Below, in pieces: positions 19,453 through 26,628 of a DNA stretch of 64,000 nt. The DNA comes from Novosphingobium sediminicola (lineage in GTDB: Bacteria > Pseudomonadota > Alphaproteobacteria > Sphingomonadales > Sphingomonadaceae): positions 124,001 to 188,000 of the forward strand of contig NZ_JACIDX010000001.1 of assembly GCF_014196525.1 (NCBI RefSeq), given 5' to 3'. The first letter of the stretch is position 1. The number at the start of each line of letters is the position of its first letter. The notes below the pieces were generated by a model. It was not told where the DNA came from and made no database searches. It saw nothing but the letters and a program-made list of their open reading frames with translations. Both the position numbers and the translations under genes were made by a program.

Positions 19453-20088
19453 TTATTCGACGTAATGCGCGCTGGTCTTTTCGCGGACTTCCTCCGCCGT
19501 CACGCCGGGGGCCAGTTCAACCAGCTTGAACGGACCGCTGTGATCCGGGCGGGCAAACACGGCCAGATCGGTCACGATCATATCCACCACATTGCGCCCC
19601 GTCAGCGGCAAGGTGCAGGCGGGAATGAACTTGGGGCTGCCATCCTTGGCGCAATGCTCCATCACCACGATGATCTTCTTGACGCCCGCGACCAGATCCA
19701 TCGCGCCGCCCATGCCCTTGATCATCTTGCCCGGGATCATCCAGTTGGCGATGTCGCCGCCCTCGGACACTTCCATCGCGCCAAGCACGGTCAGATCGAT
19801 ATGGCCGCCACGGATCATGGCAAAGCTCTGCGCGCTGTCGAAATAGGCCGAATGGGGCAGCTCGCTGATCGTCTGCTTGCCCGCATTGATCAGGTCGGCG
19901 TCTTCCTCGCCCTCATAGGGGAACGGGCCGATGCCCAGCATCCCGTTCTCGCTCTGCAGCGTCACGGTCAGCCCTTCGGGCACGTAATTGGCCACCAGCG
20001 TGGGGATGCCGATGCCAAGGTTCACATAAAAGCCGTCCTGAAGCTCACGCGCGGCGCGGGCGGCCATTTCATTGCGGTTCCAAGCCAT
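19453..20088 (-). CDS. scoB: 3-oxoacid CoA-transferase subunit B
   Basis: 211 residues. The catalytic Glu lies in the family signature '[12 protein letters not shown]'. The N-terminal '[16 protein letters not shown]' and C-terminal '[16 protein letters not shown]' regions match subunit B of succinyl-CoA:3-oxoacid CoA transferase. With ScoA it moves CoA between succinyl-CoA and acetoacetate or another 3-oxoacid. A PcaJ-type role on 3-oxoadipate cannot be excluded, though the PCA 4,5-route needs no CoA transfer. The gap to scoA is five bases. Confidence 0.9.
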   Translation of the reverse strand: MAWNRNEMAARAARELQDGFYVNLGIGIPTLVANYVPEGLTVTLQSENGMLGIGPFPYEGEEDADLINAGKQTISELPHSAYFDSAQSFAMIRGGHIDLTVLGAMEVSEGGDIANWMIPGKMIKGMGGAMDLVAGVKKIIVVMEHCAKDGSPKFIPACTLPLTGRNVVDMIVTDLAVFARPDHSGPFKLVELAPGVTAEEVREKTSAHYVE

Positions 20089-20093
20089 GTTGC

Positions 20094-20798
20094 TCAGGCC
20101 TCCTTCGGGCGCGTAGTGCGGAATTCGATCTTCTTGTCATAGGCGCCCAGCACGATGCGCTGAACATAAACGCCCGGCAGGTGGATCGCATCGGGGTCCA
20201 ATTGGCCCGGCTCGACAATCTCCTCGACCTCGACCACGGTGATCTTGCCGGCGGTGGCGGCAGGCACGTTGAAATTGCGCGCCGTCTTGCGGAAAATCAC
20301 ATTGCCGGTGGTGTCCGCCTTCCAGCCCTTCACAATGGCGAGGTCAGCAAAAATGCCCTGCTCCAGCACATATTCCTGACCGTCAAAGACCTTGGTTTCC
20401 TTGCCCTCGGCCACCAGCGTGCCTACGCCCGTCTTGGTGTAAAAGCCCGGAATGCCCGCCCCGCCCGCGCGCAGACGCTCGGCCAGAGTACCCTGTGGCG
20501 TGAATTCCACCTCAAGCTCGCCCGCCAGATACTGACGCTCGAACTCCTTGTTTTCGCCTACATAAGACGAAATCATCTTCTTCACCTGCCGCGTGCGCAG
20601 CAGCTTGCCGATGCCCTCATTGTCAATGCCCGCATTGTTGCTGGCAAAGGTCAGATCCTTTACCCCGCTGGCCTGAATCGCATCCAGCAGACGCTCTGGA
20701 ATGCCGCAAAGGCCAAAGCCCCCGCTGGCAATCAGCAGACCATCGCGCAACACCCCTTCCAGCGCCGCTTCTGCGCTGGGATAAACCTTGCTCGCCAT
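20094..20798 (-). CDS. scoA: 3-oxoacid CoA-transferase subunit A
   Basis: 234 residues. The CoA-transferase signature '[18 protein letters not shown]' is near the N-terminus and '[19 protein letters not shown]' follows. The ribosome binding site is GGGAG before the ATG at 20798. It is divergent from the LysR gene at 21110, and the gap between them holds a LysR-type box (20850-20864) and repeat copy C. The two subunits form the alpha2-beta2 enzyme. Function follows from the family, and the exact acid is not visible. Confidence 0.9.
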   Translation of the reverse strand: MASKVYPSAEAALEGVLRDGLLIASGGFGLCGIPERLLDAIQASGVKDLTFASNNAGIDNEGIGKLLRTRQVKKMISSYVGENKEFERQYLAGELEVEFTPQGTLAERLRAGGAGIPGFYTKTGVGTLVAEGKETKVFDGQEYVLEQGIFADLAIVKGWKADTTGNVIFRKTARNFNVPAATAGKITVVEVEEIVEPGQLDPDAIHLPGVYVQRIVLGAYDKKIEFRTTRPKEA

Positions 20799-20849
20799 AC
20801 AGCTCCCTCTCTCTCGGGATAAATTCCGGGGCGAGTGTATCGAAGAAAA

Positions 20850-20864
20850 TTATGCGTTCTAATG
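20850..20864. promoter_or_regulatory. LysR-type box upstream of scoAB
   Basis: ATTATGCGTTCTAAT reads as ATTA-N7-TAAT, a perfect interrupted palindrome that fits the T-N11-A LysR consensus. It lies 52 bases upstream of scoA in the divergent gap shared with a LysR gene, the classical place for such an operator. Confidence 0.45.
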
Positions 20865-20911
20865 ATAGTTTTTTTGGGGTATTGATAGAAGATGGTGATG
20901 TATTGGAAGGT

Positions 20912-21104
20912 GCCTCCGGCGGGTTAAGGGCGGGGGCCCTTAACAATCCCGGTACTGTCGATGTTGCGCCAAGGAATCGGCGTTGCGCAACCTTGCAGCG
21001 CCGCAGGCTATAAAACCGCTTCGCGGAAGAGAGTGCGTTGGCCAGCCATACGCCACCCCATTAACGGGATTGCAAAGGGCCCCCGCCCTTTGCCCGCCGG
21101 AGGC
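20912..21104. repeat. Intergenic palindromic element, copy C (between scoA and its divergent LysR gene)
   Basis: 193 bp with complete terminal inverted repeats, GCCTCCGGCGGG (20912-20923) and CCCGCCGGAGGC (21093-21104). The left hairpin is GTTAAGGGC-GGGG-GCCCTTAAC, the right one GCAAAGGGC-CCCC-GCCCTTTGC. Only the right arm of the central GCGCCGCAGGCT motif is visible. The right terminus supplies GGAGG, six bases before the TTG start of the LysR gene. Together with the scoA leader it fills the 311-nt gap. Confidence 0.9.
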
Positions 21105-21109
21105 ATACA

Positions 21110-21976
21110 TTGAACCGCATCGCCCTCTACCACCTCGAAACCCTGCTCTGGATCGCGCGCCTCGGCACCTTCGCAGCGGCGGCGGAAAGGCTGAACACCA
21201 CCCAGCCCACCATCTCGGCCCGCGTGCGCGAGTTGGAGGCACAGATCGGCTACCCCCTGTTCCGGCGAGAGGGACGGCGGATGCTGCTGACGGTGCGCGG
21301 GCGGCAATTGGTGCGCGATACCGAGCCGCTGTGGGCGGCGCTGGAACGGACGCTGGCGGCGGACAATCTGGCAGGCGCGCGCGGCGTGGTGCGCATCGGC
21401 ACGGGCGAGATCGCGGCGGCCTCCTGCCTGCCCGGCTTCGTGGCAGAGATCGAGCGCGACATGCCTGCCGTAACGCTGGACATCACGATCAGCCTGACCG
21501 CGCAATTGCTGCAAGATCTGCTGGGCGCGACCAGCGATCTGGTGTTTCTGGCAGGCCCTGCGGCCAGTCCGGGGCTGCAAACCGCCTCAATCGGCGGGGT
21601 CGCGCTGCAATGGCTGGCCTCACCCGCAACGGCGGCGGCAATGCGCAATGGCGCGACGCCCCCGCTCTGGTCCCTGCCCCGCCAGTCGCCGCTGCATCAG
21701 GTCATGCTCGAAACCCTCTCGGGCGAGGCCCTGCCCGCCATCCGCACCTGCAACAACGCCCGGATGCTGATCGACATCATCGCGGCGGGGCAAGGCATGG
21801 CCCTGCTGCCCGAAACCATGACGCGCGAGGCGGTGGCAGGTGGGCGCCTGCAAGAGGTCTGGCCCCGGCCCAAGCGCGGGATCGAGTTTCAAGCCGCGAT
21901 CCGCGCGGAGGAGAGCGATCCGCTGGTGCTGGAGTTGTTCAGGCGGGCGGCGGGGTTGCGGATTGATCCTCGGTAA
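21110..21976 (+). CDS. LysR-type transcriptional regulator, probable regulator of scoAB
   Basis: 288 residues. The HTH is 'LETLLWIARLGTFAAAAERL' with 'NTTQPTISARVRELEAQIGY', followed by a substrate-binding domain ending 'LVLELFRRAAGL'. The TTG start is chosen because GGAGG from the end of repeat copy C lies six bases upstream and 'MNRIALYHLETL' is the expected N-terminus; no ATG fits. The gene is divergent from scoA. It is bracketed by repeat copies C and D, so it may have been rearranged with them. Effector unknown. Confidence 0.85.
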   Translation: MNRIALYHLETLLWIARLGTFAAAAERLNTTQPTISARVRELEAQIGYPLFRREGRRMLLTVRGRQLVRDTEPLWAALERTLAADNLAGARGVVRIGTGEIAAASCLPGFVAEIERDMPAVTLDITISLTAQLLQDLLGATSDLVFLAGPAASPGLQTASIGGVALQWLASPATAAAMRNGATPPLWSLPRQSPLHQVMLETLSGEALPAIRTCNNARMLIDIIAAGQGMALLPETMTREAVAGGRLQEVWPRPKRGIEFQAAIRAEESDPLVLELFRRAAGLRIDPR

Positions 21977-21989
21977 AGGCGAGAAGTTT

Positions 21990-22037
21990 GCCTCCGGCGG
22001 GCAAAGGGACTTATCCCTTTGCAATCCCGTTAATGAG
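21990..22037. repeat. Fragment of the palindromic element, copy D (overlaps the 3' end of the folB-like gene)
   Basis: 48 bp: GCCTCCGGCGGG (21990-22001), the hairpin GCAAAGGGA-CTTA-TCCCTTTGC, and CAATCCCGTTAATGAGG. The rest of the element is missing. The folB-like stop codon (22030-22032) and its last two codons fall inside this fragment. Confidence 0.85.
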
Positions 22038-22443
22038 GTGTTCGATTGAGATCGCCGCGCCGCACCATCACCGACACCGAAGCCATCCCATTATCGACCG
22101 CCTCGGGCTTATCGATCCGCACCCGCGCCCAAAGCACCGACCCCATCCCCAAACAAGCCTCGCCCAATTGCCGGGCAAAGCTCTCGATCAGGTCAATGTG
22201 GGTACGCGCCAGCTGTTCCGCCGCCGCGCCAATGTCGCGGTAATCGACGGTTTGCTCCAGCCGGTCGATGGCGCCCACGCCAAGGCCCAGCTCGGCATAG
22301 ATCACCAGCGGTTGGCGCCGCCCGATTTCGCCATGGTTGACGCCAACGGCGGCCATCACCTCGAAACCCGACAGGCGCACCACCGTTTCGGCCACCTCAT
22401 AGCCCGCAACAGGCGCGGGGCGCAGAGAGATCACACTTTCCAT
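22030..22443 (-). CDS. folB: Dihydroneopterin aldolase/epimerase-family protein (FolB-like)
   Basis: 137 residues, near the 120-residue family norm. The T-fold sequence 'FEVMAAVGVNHGEIGRRQPL' with 'DRLEQTVDYRDIGAAAEQLA' and 'IESFARQLGEACL' matches FolB, which converts dihydroneopterin in folate synthesis. It is the last gene of the purU-metF side of the one-carbon cluster, 17 bases after purU. The C-terminal codons and stop derive from a repeat fragment, so the original tail was probably different. It may make extra folate for O-demethylation, which is inference. Confidence 0.8.
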   Translation of the reverse strand: MESVISLRPAPVAGYEVAETVVRLSGFEVMAAVGVNHGEIGRRQPLVIYAELGLGVGAIDRLEQTVDYRDIGAAAEQLARTHIDLIESFARQLGEACLGMGSVLWARVRIDKPEAVDNGMASVSVMVRRGDLNRTPH

Positions 22444-22460
22444 ACACCCCGCCTCCTGTA

Positions 22461-23339
22461 TCAGCCCGGGAATACCACGGTACGATGCCCATTGAGGAAC
22501 ACGCGGTCCTCCAGATGCGCCTTGACCGCCTCGGCCAGCACGCGGCGTTCGATGTCGCGACCCTTGCGGACGAGGTCTTCGGGCGCGTGGGCATGGCTGA
22601 TGCTGCCCACGTCCTGCGCGATGATCGGGCCTTCGTCGAGGTCGGCGGTCACATAGTGCGCCGTCGCGCCAATCATCTTGACCCCGCGCTCATAGGCCTG
22701 ATGATAGGGCTTGGCGCCCTTGAAGCCGGGCAGGAACGAGTGGTGGATATTAATGCAGCGGCCCGACAGGAAGCCAGCCAGATCGTCGCTCAGGATCTGC
22801 ATATAACGCGCCAGCACCACCAGATCGGCCCCCGTTTCAGTAACAACGGCCTTTATCTGCGCTTCCTGTTGCGCCTTCGTGTCCTTGGTGATCGGCAGAT
22901 GATAGAAGGGCAGATCACCGATCAGGCTGGTGGTGATATGCTTGCGGTCATGGTTGCAGATGATGGCCACGACATCCATGTCAATTTCGCCAATCCGCCA
23001 GCGATAGAGCAGATCGCCAAGGCAGTGGTCGAATTTGCTGACCATCAGCACGACCTTCTGCCGCTCGCCATGGACCCGCAGGCGCCAGTCCATCGCATGT
23101 TCGGCGGCCAGATCGCCGAAATGGGCGCGCCATTCCTCGGCCGTATCGCCCTGGGGCAAGGCAAAGATCACGCGCATGAAAAAGCGGTCGGTCAGTCGGT
23201 CGTTGAACTGCTGGGCATCGAGAATATTGCCGCCGCGTCCGGCCAGATAGCCCGCCACCTTGGCCACAAGGCCGGGCTGGTCCCCACAGGACAGGCTCAG
23301 CGTACAAACAGTGTCGTGGTCAGACGTGGTCACTTGCAT
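22461..23339 (-). CDS. purU: Formyltetrahydrofolate deformylase
   Basis: 292 residues. An N-terminal ACT-like domain (about 1-80, 'CTLSLSCGDQPGLVAKVAGY') precedes a formyltransferase-fold domain. Catalytic residues of the family sit in 'INIHHSFLPGFKGAKPYHQA' and 'ATAHYVTADLDEGPII' (Asn, His, Asp). The enzyme hydrolyses 10-formyl-THF to formate and THF. Placed between metF and folB-like, it can release the methoxyl-derived carbon as formate and regenerate THF for the O-demethylase. Confidence 0.93.
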   Translation of the reverse strand: MQVTTSDHDTVCTLSLSCGDQPGLVAKVAGYLAGRGGNILDAQQFNDRLTDRFFMRVIFALPQGDTAEEWRAHFGDLAAEHAMDWRLRVHGERQKVVLMVSKFDHCLGDLLYRWRIGEIDMDVVAIICNHDRKHITTSLIGDLPFYHLPITKDTKAQQEAQIKAVVTETGADLVVLARYMQILSDDLAGFLSGRCINIHHSFLPGFKGAKPYHQAYERGVKMIGATAHYVTADLDEGPIIAQDVGSISHAHAPEDLVRKGRDIERRVLAEAVKAHLEDRVFLNGHRTVVFPG

Positions 23340-23402
23340 TGATCCTTTCTCTCTCCCGCACGGCGCCTTTTCGCGCCGGCGCTTATTCCTTGTCGCAGCC
23401 GA

Positions 23403-24278
23403 TCAGCCGCGCGATTTGCGATACGAGTTGATCCACGCCACGGTTTTTTCCAGCCCGCCAAACGGATAGAAATGCAACCGCACCGGTCCATGGCTTTCAT
23501 TCAGCCCCTTGGCAAGCGCGTCAACCAGCTTGTCCGGCCCGGCGCTGCCCAGCAATTGCGTGATCGAAATGCCATATTTGGCCAGCACGCTGGCCGAGGC
23601 GCCCACGCCGCAGCGCGCGGCAAAGCGCATCAGGGTCTTGATCCCCGCCGGGCCCGGCACGCCGATGCGCACGGGCGCGACAATCCCGCGCTGGCGCAAG
23701 GCGGCCAGCCATTCAAGCGCCGCATCGGGATCGAACCCGAATTGCGTGACCACCAGCGGGGCCATGCCGCGCGCGTCGATCTCAACGCATTTGCGGGCCA
23801 GAACCTCCCAGCACTGCTCCTCGGTCATGTTGGGATGGCCTTCAGGGTGGCCGCCCACGCCGATCGCCTTGATGCCCGCCTTTTCAAACAGGCCGGTGGC
23901 GATCAGCTCGCTCGAATCATTATACGGCCCCGCGGCATGATCCGGGTCGCCCGCGATCACGAAGCAGCGGCGCACGCCCGCTTCCTGCACTACAGTGTTG
24001 AGGTAATCCTCGAACTCGGCCTCGCTGGTGATCCGGCGGGCGGAGAAATGCGGCATCGGTTCAAAGCCCAGTGCGCGCACGGCCTTGGCAGCGGCGATTC
24101 GCGCAGGCGCTTCCTCGCCCGGCAGGAAGGTCACGGCGATGGGTGTTTCAGGCGGAATGGCAGGCGCGGCGGCGCGCAGCGATTCGACGTCCTTTGCCGT
24201 AATTTCCAAGGAAAATCCGTCGGTAATGCCGTCCGGCGCGCGTTCCCAATTGGGGTGGATCTGCGAAATGGCCACCAT
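23403..24278 (-). CDS. metF: 5,10-methylenetetrahydrofolate reductase-like protein
   Basis: 291 residues, TIM barrel of the MTHFR family, including 'FSLEITAKDVESLRAAAPA', 'FVIAGDPDHAAGPY' and 'KAIGVGGHPEGHP'. In sphingomonads that degrade lignin monomers a metF sits near ligM and runs in the oxidising direction, turning 5-methyl-THF back to 5,10-methylene-THF. Here it is divergent from the hydrolase-desA operon and followed by purU and folB-like. The regulatory gap carries the GTATGCG palindrome. Confidence 0.9.
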   Translation of the reverse strand: MVAISQIHPNWERAPDGITDGFSLEITAKDVESLRAAAPAIPPETPIAVTFLPGEEAPARIAAAKAVRALGFEPMPHFSARRITSEAEFEDYLNTVVQEAGVRRCFVIAGDPDHAAGPYNDSSELIATGLFEKAGIKAIGVGGHPEGHPNMTEEQCWEVLARKCVEIDARGMAPLVVTQFGFDPDAALEWLAALRQRGIVAPVRIGVPGPAGIKTLMRFAARCGVGASASVLAKYGISITQLLGSAGPDKLVDALAKGLNESHGPVRLHFYPFGGLEKTVAWINSYRKSRG

Positions 24279-24351
24279 GGTCCTCTGCCCTTTCTCTTTG
24301 GCGTCTGGCGATGGGGGCTTTCACGCCTGCTTCATCCCGGACGGTTATTTT

Positions 24352-24366
24352 GTATGCGACGCATAC
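24352..24366. promoter_or_regulatory. Palindromic operator candidate between metF and the O-demethylase operon
   Basis: GTATGCG-A-CGCATAC is a perfect 7-bp-arm palindrome flanked by TTTT and TAAAA. It sits in the divergent gap, 74 bases from metF and about 95 from the hydrolase gene. In SYK-6 the IclR-type repressor DesX controls ligM and desA, so a DesX-like or other dimeric repressor is a reasonable candidate. No such regulator is encoded in this window. Confidence 0.55.
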
Positions 24367-24386
24367 TAAAACGAAATGCGTGTAAC

Positions 24387-24416
24387 TTGAAGTGTCCTCT
24401 AGCGCAGGGCGATAAT
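24387..24416 (+). promoter_or_regulatory. Putative promoter of the hydrolase-desA operon
   Basis: TTGAAG (24387-24392), an 18-nt spacer, and GATAAT (24411-24416). The start point would fall near 24423, which gives a leader of about 39 nt to the ATG at 24462. The palindrome at 24352-24366 lies some 20 bases upstream of the -35. Confidence 0.4.
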
Positions 24417-24461
24417 TTCGTATAGATGAATTTTTCATGGACGAGAAAATTGCGGGATACG

Positions 24462-25157
24462 ATGTCTGAAAACCTCCCATTGCTGCTGGTTCCCGGCCTG
24501 ATCTGCGATTCGCGGGTCTTTGCCGCGCAATGCGCCGCCCTGCCGCAGGCCGTTGCGCTGCCCGGCTGGGGCGCGGTGGATTCGCTGGGCGCGATGGCGG
24601 ACAAGCTGCTGGCGCAGGCACCCGAACGCTTTGCCCTGCTGGGTCATTCGATGGGCGCGCGCGTGGCTCTGGAAGTCGCGCGTCGCGCGCCCGAGCGGGT
24701 CGAACGCCTCGCGCTGGTTTCCACCGGCACGCATCCTGTCGGCGCGGGCGAGGCGGAAAAGCGCTATGCCCTGCGCGACAAGGGCCGCGCATATGGGATG
24801 GAGGCGCTGGTGGCCGACTGGTTGCCGCCGATGATCGCGCCCGACAATCGCCCCGCGCTGATCGGGCCGCTGACCGCCATGTGCCTTGAACAGGGCCTTT
24901 CCGCCTTTGAGGCGCAGATCGAGGCCCTGCTCGCGCGCCCCGCGCTTGAGGATTTCCTGCCCACGCTGACCATGCCCGTTCTGTCCTGCACCGGGGCGCT
25001 GGACGTGTGGAGCCCGCCCGAACAGGCCGCCGCCATTGCTGATGCCATCCCCGGCGCCGTGCTGGAAATCGTGGCCGATGCTGGCCATTTCCTGCCCATC
25101 GAGCGCCCGGCAGCCTTCACCCAGATCATCGCCCGCTGGCTGACCCAGCGCGCCTGA
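24462..25157 (+). CDS. Alpha/beta-hydrolase co-transcribed with the O-demethylase
   Basis: 231 residues from the ATG at 24462. The ATG at 24426 would be almost leaderless given the promoter at 24387-24416. The nucleophile elbow is 'LLGHSMGARVALE', the oxyanion region 'LLVPGLICDSRVF', and the acid/His part 'CTGALDVWSPPEQ' and 'ADAGHFLPIERP'. It is a MenH/esterase-like cytoplasmic enzyme. Twenty-eight bases separate it from the O-demethylase, so they probably share a transcript. An ester or thioester of a methoxylated aromatic acid is a possible substrate; the sequence does not say which. Confidence 0.82.
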   Translation: MSENLPLLLVPGLICDSRVFAAQCAALPQAVALPGWGAVDSLGAMADKLLAQAPERFALLGHSMGARVALEVARRAPERVERLALVSTGTHPVGAGEAEKRYALRDKGRAYGMEALVADWLPPMIAPDNRPALIGPLTAMCLEQGLSAFEAQIEALLARPALEDFLPTLTMPVLSCTGALDVWSPPEQAAAIADAIPGAVLEIVADAGHFLPIERPAAFTQIIARWLTQRA

Positions 25158-25185
25158 AAACCAAGATCCACATAAGGAGAGCAAG

Positions 25186-26574
25186 ATGACCCAGAGCCTG
25201 CAAGATGTCCTCGATGCCAGCGGCGACATTGTCGAAATGCTGCGCAACGCGCAGGTTGGCCCCAATGTCTATCCCGGCGTTCCGGCCGAATATTCGAACT
25301 GGCGTACCGAGCAGCAGGCTTGGGCCAAGACCGCCGTGCTGTTCAACCAGTCGTATCACATGGTCGATCTGGAAGTGTCGGGCCCCGACGCCTTTGCCAT
25401 GCTCAACTATCTGGGCATTAACAGCTTCAAGGGTTTCGTGCCCGATCGCGCCAAGCAATTCGTGCCTGTCACGGCCGAAGGCTATGTGATTGGCGACGTG
25501 ATCCTGTTCTATCTGGCTGAAAACCTGTTCAATCTGGTGGGCCGCGCGCCGACCATCGAATGGATCGAATATCACGCCCAGACCGGCAAGTGGGATGTGA
25601 AGGTCGAGCGCGACGAACGCTGGGCCATGCGCACCGACGGCAAGCGCAAGAGCTACCGTTTCCAGCTTCAGGGCCCCAACGCGATGGCCGTGCTGTCCAA
25701 GGCGCTGGGCTATCAGGCGCCGGACCTCAAGTTCTTCCACATGACCACGCTGGAATTCGGCGGCGCCAAGGTGCGCGCGCTGCGTCACGGCATGGCGGGC
25801 CAGCCGGGCTATGAGCTGTTCGGCCCGTGGGAAGATTACGCCGCCGTCCATGGCGCGCTGGTCGAGGCGGGCAAGGAATTTGGCCTGACGCTGTGCGGTG
25901 GCCGCACCTATTCGTCGAACACGCTGGAATCGGGCTGGATCCCCTCGCCGCTGCCCGCCACCTACACCGGCGAAGGCTCGAAGGGTTTCCGCGCATGGGC
26001 CAGCGCCAATTCGTATGAAGCCAAGTGCTCGATCGGCGGATCGTACATCCCCGACAGCATCGAAGGCTATTACCTGACCCCGTGGGATCTGGGCTATGGT
26101 CCGTTTGTGAAATTCGATCATGACTTCATCGGTCGTGAAGCACTGGAAGCCAAGGCCGCTGGCCCGCACCGCCGCAAGGTGACACTGGCGCTGGACAATG
26201 AAGACGTGATGCGCGTCCAGTCCTCGGCCCTGTCGAAGGGCGACCGCGCAAAGTTCATGGAATATCCCAGCGCCGTCTATGCGATGCACCCGTTTGATCA
26301 GGTGCTTCAGGATGGCAAGATGGTCGGCCTGTCCACCTGGATCGGCTATACCGCCAATGAGGGCAAGTTCCTGACGCTGGCCATGGTGGACGAAAGCGTC
26401 GCCACGCCCGGCACGCAGGTCACGCTGCTGTGGGGCGAACCCGATGGCGGCACGCGCAAGCCCACCGTCGAGCGCCATGTCCAGACCGAAATCAAGGCCG
26501 TGGTCGCCTCGGTGCCCTATTCGGAAGTGGCGCGCGACGCCTATGCCGACAGCTGGCGCAACCGTCAGGCCTGA
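25186..26574 (+). CDS. desA: Tetrahydrofolate-dependent aromatic O-demethylase (DesA/LigM family)
   Basis: 462 residues with the GcvT (aminomethyltransferase) fold. Family stretches include 'EYSNWRTEQQAWAKTAVLFN', 'PVTAEGYVIGDVILFYLAEN', 'RHGMAGQPGYELFGPW' and 'TLESGWIPSPLP'. These enzymes move the methyl of syringate (DesA) or vanillate and 3-O-methylgallate (LigM) to THF. The N-terminus 'MTQSLQDVLD', the 'LFNQSYHM' stretch and the length look closer to my memory of DesA than of LigM, but this needs a comparison. AAGGAGA precedes the ATG. The gene is divergent from metF-purU, which can recycle the folate product. Confidence 0.85.
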   Translation: MTQSLQDVLDASGDIVEMLRNAQVGPNVYPGVPAEYSNWRTEQQAWAKTAVLFNQSYHMVDLEVSGPDAFAMLNYLGINSFKGFVPDRAKQFVPVTAEGYVIGDVILFYLAENLFNLVGRAPTIEWIEYHAQTGKWDVKVERDERWAMRTDGKRKSYRFQLQGPNAMAVLSKALGYQAPDLKFFHMTTLEFGGAKVRALRHGMAGQPGYELFGPWEDYAAVHGALVEAGKEFGLTLCGGRTYSSNTLESGWIPSPLPATYTGEGSKGFRAWASANSYEAKCSIGGSYIPDSIEGYYLTPWDLGYGPFVKFDHDFIGREALEAKAAGPHRRKVTLALDNEDVMRVQSSALSKGDRAKFMEYPSAVYAMHPFDQVLQDGKMVGLSTWIGYTANEGKFLTLAMVDESVATPGTQVTLLWGEPDGGTRKPTVERHVQTEIKAVVASVPYSEVARDAYADSWRNRQA

Positions 26575-26589
26575 TCGGTTCTGATCCCA

Positions 26590-26626
26590 GGAAACGCCCC
26601 TGCCGGAAACGGCGGGGGCGTTTTCC
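26590..26626 (+). terminator. Terminator of the desA operon
   Basis: A 14-bp stem (GAAACGCCCC-TGCCG side at 26591-26605, CGGC-GGGGGCGTTTT side at 26610-26624) closed by a GAAA tetraloop, with one G-U pair and a T-run. Confidence 0.9.
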
Positions 26627-26628
26627 GT

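Noticed and set aside
19453..20798. scoAB as the missing 3-oxoadipate step (pcaIJ) of the PCA pathway here
   Set aside because: The PCA 4,5-route ends in pyruvate and oxaloacetate and needs no CoA transfer; the sequence does not separate PcaIJ from ScoAB, so the general name was kept.
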